The position numbers and the translations under genes are program-made. A DNA stretch of 64,000 bases from Acidobacteriota bacterium (GTDB lineage Bacteria > Acidobacteriota > Terriglobia > Acidiferrales > UBA7541), in NCBI GenBank assembly GCA_003223245.1, contig QHYI01000106.1, positions 92,911 to 156,910 of the forward strand, in the 5' to 3' direction. The notes beneath the pieces are model-generated. The model was not told where the DNA came from. It made no database searches and worked only from the letters and a program-made list of their open reading frames with translations. Positions 19,359 through 27,782 of this stretch are shown here, one piece after another (position 1 is the first letter of the stretch; each line of letters starts with the position of its first letter).

Positions 19359-20060
19359 ATGGCCAGGGGAAAATTCGGAGAACGTTTGAAGCGCGAGCGG
19401 GAACTTCGGGAAGTTTCCCTGGACGAGCTAAGCAAAGCCACCCGCATCAGCAACCGCTTCCTGCAGGCCCTGGAAAATGAAGATTGGGCAAAGCTCCCTG
19501 GCGGCGTCTTTGGCCACGGTTTCGTGCGTAGTATTGCGCGGTACCTTGGCCTCTCTGAAGAGTCGCTTCTGGGCGAATACGACCTTGCTCGCGCCGAGAA
19601 TCTCCCGCCTGCACCCAGCAAGCCGGTGGATCCAATTCCCTCTCCCCCCAAGTGGGTTCCGGTCGGGGCGCTTTTGGGCGGCCTGGTTTTCCTTGTTGCC
19701 GTTTTCTCCATAGCTAAATACGGATGGCATCGCACCTCTCACACCGCGAAGCAGTCTGCGGCGGCCACGGCTTCTTCCGCCAACCTGTCCCTCGAACTCT
19801 CCCTGTCGACTTCTGCGACCACGCATGTTCGGGTCATTGCGGATGACAAAGTCCTTCTCGACTCGGAGGTCTACGCAGGCGAAACTTTGCATTTCACGGC
19901 AAAACGCCAGTTTGACGTGAGCGCAACGAACTCCGCGGCGGTGTTGCTGCAATTGAACGGCCGGCCCATGCCGCCCCTCGGTTCGCCGGGAACCTTCGGT
20001 AGAATGGTATACAGCCAGAAGGATTTAAGGCAGACAAGCGGTGGAGACTCTAAGCCCTGA
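19359..20060 (+). CDS. RodZ-like HTH membrane protein
   Basis: 233 residues. An N-terminal HTH_25-type helix-turn-helix (FGERLKRERELREVSLDELSKATRISNRFLQALE, in two parts here: residues 6-24 and 25-39) is followed by GGVFGHGFVRSIARYLGL, a Pro-rich linker, one membrane helix (about 100-122) and a periplasmic beta domain (about 145-220, DUF4115-like). This is the architecture of RodZ, which links MreB to the wall machinery. The gene could be a general cell-shape or envelope regulator instead. Strong promoter upstream; its end overlaps the next gene by 20 bp. Confidence 0.85.
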   Translation: MARGKFGERLKRERELREVSLDELSKATRISNRFLQALENEDWAKLPGGVFGHGFVRSIARYLGLSEESLLGEYDLARAENLPPAPSKPVDPIPSPPKWVPVGALLGGLVFLVAVFSIAKYGWHRTSHTAKQSAAATASSANLSLELSLSTSATTHVRVIADDKVLLDSEVYAGETLHFTAKRQFDVSATNSAAVLLQLNGRPMPPLGSPGTFGRMVYSQKDLRQTSGGDSKP

Positions 20061-21012
20061 AGTTGTAGAAGATCTTCGGCATGGCCGCGCCACGCGTGAG
20101 CGAAAACTTGCTGTTTGCGCAGGTGGCGCGCATCTTCGGCCCGCGGACCGCGCAGAAATCCTTGCCGTTCTTGCTCATGACGCTGATGAAATGATCGCGG
20201 CGCGTGCGAGTGAAGCGACTCTGTCCCTGTCCCCCGAATCTTTCGTCGAAGCGATCAAGCGAGAGAACGCTCTGCCGGCCCTTTTTGCTTTTGCCGCGCG
20301 TCACCTGGCGGACAAGCCCGGTATCTGTGACGCCCTAATACAAAACAAAAATTGCGGCGCGGAGCATCTCCTTCACGCGGTGCGCCATCTCCCTGCTAGC
20401 GCCGTCCAAGTTCTGGCGGAGGAGCTCGACCGCGTCAGCGCCTCCCCCGCGCTCGCTGCGGCTCTCGAACAGTCCTCTTCACTAACCCCCGAACAGAAAA
20501 ATCACCTTCGCGAACTTCACGGGCCGGGTCATCCTGTCGACGAAGCCGCGCTGGCGGACGCTGCAGCCGCGGTGGAACCCGACGCCGAGCGCCGGCAAAC
20601 CTTGATCCAGCGCATCGCCAAAATGACCGTCGCCCAGCGCGTGCAATATGCCATTAAGGGCGGGGCTGACGCGCGCCGCACCTTGATCCGCGATCCCAAT
20701 AAAGTTGTCCAGCGCTCCGTCCTTCAATCGCCGCGGCTTACCGACCAGGAAGTCGAAGCTTTCGCCGCCATGTCCAGCCTCACCGATGAAATTCTTCGCC
20801 TCATCGCCGGCAATCGCACGTTTCGCAAAAACTACGTCGTTGTACGCAACTTGATCAACAATCCTAAAACTCCCCTGGACGTGACTTTACACATGTTGCC
20901 TCTGCTGAACGCACAGGACCTCAAGCGTCTCACGACTAACAAGAACGTCCCCGAAACTCTGCGCACTACCGCTTTCAAGCTCCAGCGCACGCGCGCGGAG
21001 CAGAAAAAATAG
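20041..21012 (+). CDS. Helical-repeat protein of unknown function (DUF2336/HEAT-like)
   Basis: 323 residues starting at a GTG that lies inside the end of the RodZ-like gene. Nearly all helical, Ala/Leu/Arg-rich, with repeated short helix pairs such as RAEILAVLAHDADEMIAARA and RRTLIRDPNKVVQRSVLQSP, like HEAT or leucine-rich-variant repeats. No signal peptide or membrane segment. I do not recognise a specific family with confidence; such repeats usually make protein-binding scaffolds. Overlap with the RodZ-like gene suggests co-translation and a possible partner role. Confidence 0.75.
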   Translation: METLSPEVVEDLRHGRATRERKLAVCAGGAHLRPADRAEILAVLAHDADEMIAARASEATLSLSPESFVEAIKRENALPALFAFAARHLADKPGICDALIQNKNCGAEHLLHAVRHLPASAVQVLAEELDRVSASPALAAALEQSSSLTPEQKNHLRELHGPGHPVDEAALADAAAAVEPDAERRQTLIQRIAKMTVAQRVQYAIKGGADARRTLIRDPNKVVQRSVLQSPRLTDQEVEAFAAMSSLTDEILRLIAGNRTFRKNYVVVRNLINNPKTPLDVTLHMLPLLNAQDLKRLTTNKNVPETLRTTAFKLQRTRAEQKK

Positions 21013-21150
21013 CTCTTCTTCGCCAGGAAAGGCCATCCTCCCGGAATTGCGGCCGCCGAGCTACGTTGCTCCTCGCCGTTGCAAGTTTCCATCTAAGTGG
21101 CCTCAAGCACCTCTTCAGCCTACAATCGAAGAGAAATCAGGAGGCCTTCG

Positions 21151-21663
21151 GTGTCTTTCGCTCGACAACTTCGTCCCTCTTCCAGCTTCATGGTTGTCGC
21201 ATCGCTGATTTTTTTAGTCGCGTTGGTATTCAGCTGGATCCCGGTTGGGATGGCCATCGGAGATGAAAAGAAATCCCCCGACCCTTGGGCCAGCTCGCAA
21301 ACCATGCAGCCTGCCGAGCTTGCCAAAATGCTTACGGACAAGCATTCGTCGCTTCCCACTGTCGTTTTTGTTGGCTTTCGTTCGCTGTATGTTGGCGGGC
21401 ATGTGCCGGATGCTTCTTTTCACGGCACCGCTTCCACCGAACAGGGACTCGCGGAATTGAAAGCCTGGTCGGCCACCCTTCCTCGCTCCACGGCTCTTGT
21501 GATTTATTGCGGCTGCTGCCCGTTTGACAAGTGTCCTAATATTCGCCCGGCGTACACCGCGCTGAACCGGATGGGCTTCAAGAAGCTTCGTGTGCTGGTG
21601 ATCGAAACGAGCTTCGCCGTCGACTGGGCGGACAAGGGCTACCCCATGCAAAAAGGCATGTAG
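21151..21663 (+). CDS. Secreted rhodanese-like protein
   Basis: 170 residues from a GTG at 21151, chosen because AGGAGG sits about 6 bp before it; a frame-open GTG at 21097 lacks such a site. An N-terminal hydrophobic helix (residues about 14-34) looks like a signal peptide or anchor. The rhodanese fold follows, with the active-site loop YCGCCPFDKCPNIRPAY, richer in cysteine than the usual CxxGxR loop. Rhodaneses transfer sulfur or act as protein-interaction domains; the extra Cys residues could bind metal or form a disulfide. No operon partner. Confidence 0.82.
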   Translation: MSFARQLRPSSSFMVVASLIFLVALVFSWIPVGMAIGDEKKSPDPWASSQTMQPAELAKMLTDKHSSLPTVVFVGFRSLYVGGHVPDASFHGTASTEQGLAELKAWSATLPRSTALVIYCGCCPFDKCPNIRPAYTALNRMGFKKLRVLVIETSFAVDWADKGYPMQKGM

Positions 21664-21702
21664 TTGGATTGAAGTTTCGGCTGAAGTTGCAAGTCGCCCG
21701 GG

Positions 21703-23406
21703 TTAGACCGCGAGCTGCGGGTGCTGCAGGTGAAATCCCGTCGCCTCTTGGTACGCCCGCGCAAACGCAAGTAATTCCGCTTCCCCATACAATTTCCCGA
21801 GGAAGGTCAAACTCGTCGGCGCCACGATCACATCCAAGTCCTCAAACACCTTGGTCATCGCCTCCATCACCAGCTTTCGTGCGCGCGCCGCCTGGACGTA
21901 CTCCACTGCGGGAATGAACCGTGCCGCACGAAATGTATTCGGCCAGTCATAATCTTTTTGCGAGGTCAGCAGCCTGTCTCTCCCCGTGCGCGTCAATTCA
22001 TCAAACGCGGCCGCCGCTTCCGCCGTCAGCATTACGGTGATTGCACTGTACGGAAATTTCGGCAACTCGACGGGAAGCAGGTTCACGCCCATCTCGCGCA
22101 ATTTTGCGAGCGCCGCGTCATTGTATTTTCGGTCGTATTCCGCTCTTGCCCGGGCGAATTCCTGCCGCTTCTTTTGTTCTTCGCGCTTCTTCTGCTCCTC
22201 GGGGATCTTCGGAGGTTCCTCTTTTTCTTCTCCCGGCGGTTCGGACTTGTGCTCGAAATCTGCTTTCAGATAGCCGACGCGCAGTTTCTTCCAGTCCAGA
22301 TTCGCATCCCAGTTAAATGCCGCAGGTTGTACGCTCCGGTCTTTGCCGTCTCGTCCGTGAATCGCGTCCAGCACCAGCCCGCAATCTTCCACCGTCCGGC
22401 AAATCGGTCCCAGCTTGTCCATGCTCCAGGAAAGGGTCATCGCCCCGGTTCGTGGTACGAGCCCAAACGTCGGCCGCAATCCGGTGCATCCGCATCGCGT
22501 CGAAGGCGAGGAAATCGATCCCAGCGTCTCCGAGCCGATGCTGAACGCCACGCACCCCGCGGCCGTCGCGGAAGCCGGCCCCGCCGACGACCCGCTCGAG
22601 CCTTGTTTCGTGTTCCACGGATTCCGCGTCACTCCCCCAAACCATACGTCCCCTTGCGCCAGCGCGCCGAGGGTCAATTTCGCCACCAACACCGCGCCCG
22701 CATGGTCCAGACGTTTCACCACCGTCGCGTCTTCGTCAATCATCTGATTTTCGAATCCGCCTGCTCCCCACGTTGTGCGATAGCCTTTCGTCGCCAGCAA
22801 ATCCTTTGCACCCCACGGCAAGCCGTGCAACGGCCCGCGATATTTTCCCGCGGCAATTTCCGCGTCAGCTTTTTTCGCCTGCGCCAGCGCGCGCTCTTCT
22901 GTTAGTGTCACCACAAACTTCAGCGTTGGGTCGTATTTCTTTAGCCGCTGCAAATACATTTGCGTCAGAGCTGCCGAAGAAACCTTTTCCCTTCGAACAA
23001 GTTCCGCCAGTTCTCTCACGCTCGCAAACGCCAGATCTTCCAGATTTTCAGGCGCTTCGGCCGCTCCATTCCGCGCCTCGGATATTCGTATTGGCCTTCG
23101 TTCAGTCTCAAATTTGATTCCCGGCAGGAGGGGATCAAACACTAGTGCCGGATCCACGGAGTTGGGGATGTGCAGCTTGTAAATCTCTTCGTAGCCCTTG
23201 GCGTGATCGTTCAGGTCCGCCAACATCATTTCCTTGTACTCATCCGCGATGGGCACGTCCGCGATGGCCGCGGCATTGTCGATCATCTCTTTCGTAATTT
23301 TCGTCACACCCTGAGCTTGCGCTTGCGCCCACAACACTCCGGGGAACAAAGTTCCTGCCAAGCCCAACCCCGAGCAGGTCTTCATGAAATTTCGCCGATC
23401 CACCAT
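21703..23406 (-). CDS. Tat-exported amidase-signature hydrolase
   Basis: 567 residues from an ATG at 23406 preceded by AGGAGGAGG, which beats the longer reading from 23448. The N-terminus VDRRNFMKTCSGLGLAGTLF is a twin-arginine signal. The Ser-cisSer-Lys triad of the amidase-signature family is visible: Lys in WGAKDLL, cis-Ser in QGSSGSSAGPASA and nucleophile Ser in SETLGSIS. A charged K/E/P insertion (about 400-430) interrupts the domain. Substrate unknown; related enzymes hydrolyse amides, including Asn/Gln-tRNA transamidation intermediates in GatA. Export argues for scavenging or detoxification. Confidence 0.92.
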   Translation of the reverse strand: MVDRRNFMKTCSGLGLAGTLFPGVLWAQAQAQGVTKITKEMIDNAAAIADVPIADEYKEMMLADLNDHAKGYEEIYKLHIPNSVDPALVFDPLLPGIKFETERRPIRISEARNGAAEAPENLEDLAFASVRELAELVRREKVSSAALTQMYLQRLKKYDPTLKFVVTLTEERALAQAKKADAEIAAGKYRGPLHGLPWGAKDLLATKGYRTTWGAGGFENQMIDEDATVVKRLDHAGAVLVAKLTLGALAQGDVWFGGVTRNPWNTKQGSSGSSAGPASATAAGCVAFSIGSETLGSISSPSTRCGCTGLRPTFGLVPRTGAMTLSWSMDKLGPICRTVEDCGLVLDAIHGRDGKDRSVQPAAFNWDANLDWKKLRVGYLKADFEHKSEPPGEEKEEPPKIPEEQKKREEQKKRQEFARARAEYDRKYNDAALAKLREMGVNLLPVELPKFPYSAITVMLTAEAAAAFDELTRTGRDRLLTSQKDYDWPNTFRAARFIPAVEYVQAARARKLVMEAMTKVFEDLDVIVAPTSLTFLGKLYGEAELLAFARAYQEATGFHLQHPQLAV

Positions 23407-23577
23407 CGTCACCCTCCTCCTAACCACTCGCGCAAGCGCGCGTAACATATCACATCACACCTCTCTCTATCTGCTCGCGGCTCCTCCGTCAGCTCCTCTA
23501 CGTGCCCTGTTGGCAGTTCTGCCTTTGCTGCGATGTTTCGATCCTGTACCATGCCCTCACCTTGAAAAGGAGCCGCA

Positions 23578-24120
23578 ATGAAATTCTCCGCAAAGCTTTT
23601 TTTATTCTTGCCTCTCATCCTTTTGCCTATCGCTTTTCAGCACATGCCCACCGTCGAAGCTGGCGGTCCGCCCACCGGACAGGACACTCTGCTTAAAGCC
23701 GCTAACATCACTCCCAAACTTTTCCCGGAACACGTTTTCTTTCGAGGCCAAGTCGCTTCCGCCCAGCTTCGCAACACCGGCGATGTGCATTTCGCCGACG
23801 ATCTTTACGTTCTGGCAGGCCTCGTGGACAGCTCCGGCTATTCGACGGCCATTAAAGAGAAATACCAAGGGTACTTGTTGAGCGAAGTGAATCTGGAAAT
23901 TGGCGGGCAAACTTTGAAGCCCGGCGCTTACGGTTTCGGTTTTGTGGGAGGAAAATTCATGCTGATGGATCTTGCCGCCAATAACCTCATCGAAGCCCCG
24001 GGCCAGCGTGACGCCGAAATGAAGCGTCCCGTCCCCCTGCAAGTCACCTTCTCTTCCGCCGCCGGGAGCTTCCGCCTCTATGTGGGCCGCGACTTCATCG
24101 AATTCCGCCGCACCCGGTAA
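23578..24120 (+). CDS. Secreted protein of unknown function
   Basis: 180 residues. AAAGGAG lies about 7 bp before the ATG. A clear signal peptide (residues 1 to about 28, ending near VEAGG) precedes a soluble, mainly beta mature part. It contains FRGQVASAQLRNTG and LKPGAYGFGFVGGKFMLMDL, a single-domain look with no catalytic motif. I cannot name the family. Ends just before a strong terminator, so it is probably monocistronic. Confidence 0.82.
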   Translation: MKFSAKLFLFLPLILLPIAFQHMPTVEAGGPPTGQDTLLKAANITPKLFPEHVFFRGQVASAQLRNTGDVHFADDLYVLAGLVDSSGYSTAIKEKYQGYLLSEVNLEIGGQTLKPGAYGFGFVGGKFMLMDLAANNLIEAPGQRDAEMKRPVPLQVTFSSAAGSFRLYVGRDFIEFRRTR

Positions 24121-24145
24121 GTGCGAGTCTCACCGCAAAAGAAAG

Positions 24146-24182
24146 AGCCCGGGCCAATTTCTCCATCAGCCCGGGCTTTTTG
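24146..24182 (+). terminator. Rho-independent terminator
   Basis: The stem AGCCCGGGC (24146-24154) / GCCCGGGCT (24169-24177) with a 14-base loop is followed by TTTTT. It lies 26 bp after the stop of the secreted protein gene. Strongest intrinsic terminator of the window. Confidence 0.9.
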
Positions 24183-24237
24183 TTCTAAAGTTTTTCAGCC
24201 TGGAGCGCTCCATGGGCGTCCCTCGGCGAACTTACCC

Positions 24238-24553
24238 TCAATCTTTGTCAAACTTCAGGCAGATTTCCAGTTGTCGGATCGCTTCATCGGTCGCTTTCAG
24301 CGCTTCCACACGATGCCCTCCGAAATCATGCGCGGCATGCTCCATGTGCTCCTTCGCGCGGCGCAAGGCGCCGAGCGCTTCGCGAATTTGCGGATGCGGC
24401 TCCGCCGGAGTGGCCGCGGGCGGCGTCGCCGGCAAGGCGTTCGCCGCAGGAGTTGCTGGAACATTCGTCTTGTATGGTGAGGCAGGCGTGATGGAAAGCA
24501 AACGCTAGAACAAAAGATGCAACCGCCAAAAGAGCGACCATTCTTACTTTCAT
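24238..24553 (-). pseudogene. Small secreted helical protein, frameshifted
   Basis: An ATG at 24553 with AAGGAGGAG before it opens a signal peptide (MKVRMVALLAVASFVLAFAF), but that frame then runs into unrelated sequence. The +1 frame, open from about 24507, encodes a Pro/Ala-rich spacer and a helical domain with PQIREALGALRRAKEHMEHA and HRVEALKATDEAIRQLEICL, a pattern I associate with small secreted acidobacterial proteins. The two halves belong together, so a one-base shift lies near 24495-24510. This may be true decay, an assembly error or, less likely, programmed frameshifting. Confidence 0.65.
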
Positions 24554-24906
24554 GAACCACTCCTCCTTGTCCGGATTGCGCCTCGGACCGCCGTGATTTG
24601 CCTCCATCCCCGTCTGCATGACTTTCGCACGCACTCAACGCTGGAGAGCGATTGCCGTGCGCGCCAAATGGAGGCGAAAACGCATTTCTCAGGTGCTGAA
24701 CTCTCCCGAATTCTATCTTTTTTAAAGCATCTTCAGGTGCGCCCAAGGGAATAATTTTCGTTTGCCGCGCAAAAGTGACTCCCCTTCTTCTGCCTTGCTT
24801 CGCCCCTTGTGGGTGCTCCAATTTCTCTTTTCCTTTGCATCAGATCCCGGCGCGTCATACCATACCGCCACTTTCCTCTACAAAACTTTCAGGAAGGAGA
24901 TCCCTC

Positions 24907-25332
24907 ATGCACATGCACAGCTTGAATTGGCTTGCCATTCTGGTAGCCGCACTCGCTTCCATGATTCTCGGCTTGCTTTGGTATTCGCCTCTGCTCTTCG
25001 CCAAAGCCTGGGCTCGCGAAATGGGCTACGACCTGAACGACAAAGCCAAAATGGACGAAATGCGCAAAAGCGCCCGCCCGGCTTACCTTGGTTCCTTCGT
25101 TGCTGCTCTGATTGCCGCCTTCACGCTCGCACTCATTCTTCACGGAATGCGCGCGGAGTCTCTGCATTTCGGCCTGATGGCCAGCTTCCACATCTGGCTC
25201 GGCTTCGTTGCCACGGTGCAATTCACTGGCGCGCTTTTCGCGAGGCAAAGCATGAAACTGTTCGCTATCAATACCGGCTACCAGCTTGTCTGTTATCTCC
25301 TTATGGGTTCCATCTTCGTCCTGTGGAAATAG
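24907..25332 (+). CDS. DUF1761-type membrane protein
   Basis: 141 residues. AAGGAG stands about 9 bp before the ATG at 24907, which decides against longer readings from 24775. Four hydrophobic segments are seen, with the family-like start LNWLAILVAALASMILGLLW, then YSPLLFAKAWAREMGYD. DUF1761 proteins are small integral membrane proteins of unknown function. No clear partner gene. Confidence 0.83.
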   Translation: MHMHSLNWLAILVAALASMILGLLWYSPLLFAKAWAREMGYDLNDKAKMDEMRKSARPAYLGSFVAALIAAFTLALILHGMRAESLHFGLMASFHIWLGFVATVQFTGALFARQSMKLFAINTGYQLVCYLLMGSIFVLWK

Positions 25333-25655
25333 CGAACGTCGCCATCCAATCGGCAAACCGGCACCTTTAGGTCGCGAAGAGTTTGTGCGTTATGCGGGGC
25401 GAGACCGCCACTCAATAACTGGCATGCAGAGGTGGTCGACTTCAGGAATCGCACATCCGTGTTCTGGCAGGCCACGATTCAGCTGCTTTTGCAACTCGGT
25501 GTCCCCTCACATCCGGCCGAGAGAGCGCGGGACCTGCGGGCGTCATGCGAATGGCGAATACAAATCTACGGGTTGCAATCACCAAGGCAAATGGTGAACC
25601 AGGAACTCCGAGGGCGGCTCTTCCTTCCAGAAGAGCCGGCCCTCAGACCTTGCGC
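25333..25655. other. Intergenic region, only a hairpin
   Basis: 323 bp between converging genes. I see no coding sequence; the right end holds a hairpin listed separately. Nothing tRNA-like closes into a cloverleaf. Confidence 0.6.
25610..25644 (-). terminator. Long hairpin after the OmpA-family gene
   Basis: GAGGGCGGCTCTTC pairs with GAAGAGCCGGCCCTC, leaving one bulged C, with a short loop. It starts 11 bp after the stop of the OmpA-family gene. No T-run follows on the minus strand, so termination is probable but not certain. Confidence 0.5.
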
Positions 25656-27359
25656 TTACTGCTGCGAACTGGGCGCATTGGCTGCCGAGGCGTTGGCGGT
25701 GCCGCCGATGGCGTCGCCGTTGACGACGAGTTCGACGCGGCGATTGCGCTGGCGGCCCTCCGCTGTGTCGTTCGCGGCGGCCGGCTGCGTCTTGCCAAAA
25801 CCGCGGGCCGTAATCGAGGAAGCGGGAACGCCCTGGTCAGCAAGAAAATCGCGCACGGAGCCGGCGCGACGCTCGGAAAGCGTCTGGTTGAATTCATCGC
25901 TGCCGACGCTATCGGTGTGACCCTCAATCTGCATGGTCAAACCCGGGTGGGCAAGCATGACGCCGGAGATTTTTGCCAGCTTTTCGCGAGCGCCGGGCTT
26001 GAGCGTGTAGCTGCCAGTGTCAAAGAGTACGTCGGACATGTTCACGATGAGGCCGCGAGCCGTGTCGCGTGTTTGCAAAATGGAGTTCAATTGTGCGAGA
26101 AGCTGCGCGCGAAGCTGTGCCTTTTCCGCTTCGGCTTGGGCAGCAGCCTGGCGCGCTTTCTCGGCGTCCGCCTGGGCGGCAGCTTTGTCGCGAGCGGCTT
26201 GTTCGGCCGCGGCTTGGGCGTCAGCCTTTTCTTTCGCAGCTTGTTGCGCTTCGGCTTCGGCGGCTTGCTGCTGCACTAAGGCGGCAGCGCGAGCCTGGTC
26301 CGCTTCCTGCTTCTGGCGCGCGGCTTCGGCAGCGGCCTCCTCCGCTTCCTGCTTCATGCGCAAAGCTTCCGCTTGTGCAGCTTCCGCCTGCTTGCGAGCT
26401 TGTTCAGCTTCAAGGCGGCCCTGCGCTTCGGCGGCGGCATCGGCGCGCGCTTTCGCTTCGCGTTCTTCCGCAGCTTTTTTGTCCGCGGCAATCTTGGCCT
26501 GCGCGTCTTCCTCGGCCTTTTGCTTCACAGCCATGACGCGCGCTTCTTCGGCGGTGATCACAACTTCACGAGCGGCGGCTTCAACGGCTTTTTTATCGCT
26601 CTTGCGGGCATAGGTTTCTTCCGCGGTGCGGAGCTGTTGTTCGGCCTTTGCGACGGTGGAAGCGGCGTATTTATCGGCCAAAGCGATGTGCGCGATGCGC
26701 ACCGCGTTGCGCGCTTCGAATAACTCAAGCGGCGTCTTGCGGTCAATGCCGAAGATCGCGTTCTCAATTTTGGTGTTCAAGGAGGAATAGATGCCGCGAC
26801 CGAGAAGCTCGTAGCTGGCGGAAATATTCTCAACCTTGCTGACGGACGTGTTGACGATATTTTCAAGAACGACAGTGTTGCCGGGCTGCGTCACGGCAAA
26901 ATACGGCTCCGCGGTGACGATCATGCCGAAGGTCTGCATGTCGGTGATAGCTTTCACTTCGCCAGCGCCATTCTTGAGCACCACTTCACCCAGATTGACG
27001 GCGCGGCCTTCCGGAGAGACGGCCCATAACACATAGGTGAGATATTCGAGGCCAAATTTCGTGGCTTCGTCCACTCTCAGGAATTTCGCTTCAATCTCGA
27101 CGCGGTTGCCTTTGTTCTGCACTTTGGCTTCACCGCTGGCTCCGGACATTAACTCTGTGCCTTGAAAATCGATCTTGGCGGCGCCACCGGAACGGCGATA
27201 ATTCATCGCCATGGTGGTGCGGGAAACATTCTTGGCGGGCGCGGCCGCTGGATAATTTGACGTCGTCTGAGCACGGGCGGGCGCTTGGTACGCCGTGCCT
27301 AGCGCCAGGCAAGCGCCAAAAATCCCTGTAATGGTGAGTAGAGCTGGTGAGATTCTCAC
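25656..27359 (-). CDS. OmpA-family protein with long coiled-coil
   Basis: 567 residues from a GTG at 27359 preceded by AAAGGGG; a TTG at 27380 is in frame but less likely. Signal peptide, then a beta domain (about 55-210), an Ala/Glu/Gln/Lys-rich coiled coil (about 245-430) made of AEA, QAE and KAD repeats, and a C-terminal OmpA domain that binds peptidoglycan (VLFDTGSYTLKPGAREKLAK, then IEGHTDSVGSDEFNQTLSER and the late RNRRVELVV). It probably spans from the outer envelope to the wall. Ends with a low-complexity Asn/Ala/Ser tail. Confidence 0.92.
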   Translation of the reverse strand: MRISPALLTITGIFGACLALGTAYQAPARAQTTSNYPAAAPAKNVSRTTMAMNYRRSGGAAKIDFQGTELMSGASGEAKVQNKGNRVEIEAKFLRVDEATKFGLEYLTYVLWAVSPEGRAVNLGEVVLKNGAGEVKAITDMQTFGMIVTAEPYFAVTQPGNTVVLENIVNTSVSKVENISASYELLGRGIYSSLNTKIENAIFGIDRKTPLELFEARNAVRIAHIALADKYAASTVAKAEQQLRTAEETYARKSDKKAVEAAAREVVITAEEARVMAVKQKAEEDAQAKIAADKKAAEEREAKARADAAAEAQGRLEAEQARKQAEAAQAEALRMKQEAEEAAAEAARQKQEADQARAAALVQQQAAEAEAQQAAKEKADAQAAAEQAARDKAAAQADAEKARQAAAQAEAEKAQLRAQLLAQLNSILQTRDTARGLIVNMSDVLFDTGSYTLKPGAREKLAKISGVMLAHPGLTMQIEGHTDSVGSDEFNQTLSERRAGSVRDFLADQGVPASSITARGFGKTQPAAANDTAEGRQRNRRVELVVNGDAIGGTANASAANAPSSQQ

Positions 27360-27782
27360 GTTAATCCCCTTTCGCCACAACGGGCGAGACTTTACGGCGA
27401 GCCTCCTTTTTTACGAGCAGGTGGCTGGGCCGGGTTAAAGGTTGGCGACATGCCGCGCTGTGGAAAACCTTTGACATTCCCCGAGGCGAGGTATGTCGTT
27501 TCTTATCTACAGGCTAACAGAGAGAAAATTAGGCGGAAGGACTCTAGAGAAGTTCCTTGCGCAAACAATTACGCTGGCCGAAAGGGCAAGGAGGCCAGGG
27601 ATGCAGCCTCGAACTCGAAGCGCCCAAAACAGACGCCTGCCCGACGATAGGCTAAGATCTTGTCTTTTCAACAGGTTACGGCACGACTCGAACAGACGCG
27701 CGAAAGCCGCTGCTGGTCTGGCGTCTGCCTTTTGGGGAGAAAGTTTGCTCTCATCCGCCTATTACCATTTGCGGTCGGATCC
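27360..27782. other. Intergenic region without a gene
   Basis: 423 bp upstream of the OmpA-family gene and downstream of the broken hydrolase. It must hold the OmpA-family promoter on the minus strand, but I cannot point to convincing boxes. The reading frames here look random. Confidence 0.55.

Noticed and set aside
26017..26613. Plus-strand Cys/Ala/Ser-rich frame
   Set aside because: It is the complement of the coiled-coil part of the OmpA-family gene; its odd composition comes from that.
27471..27497. TTGACA followed by TATGTC as a plus-strand promoter
   Set aside because: Spacer is 15 bp, the -10 is weak and no plus-strand gene follows.
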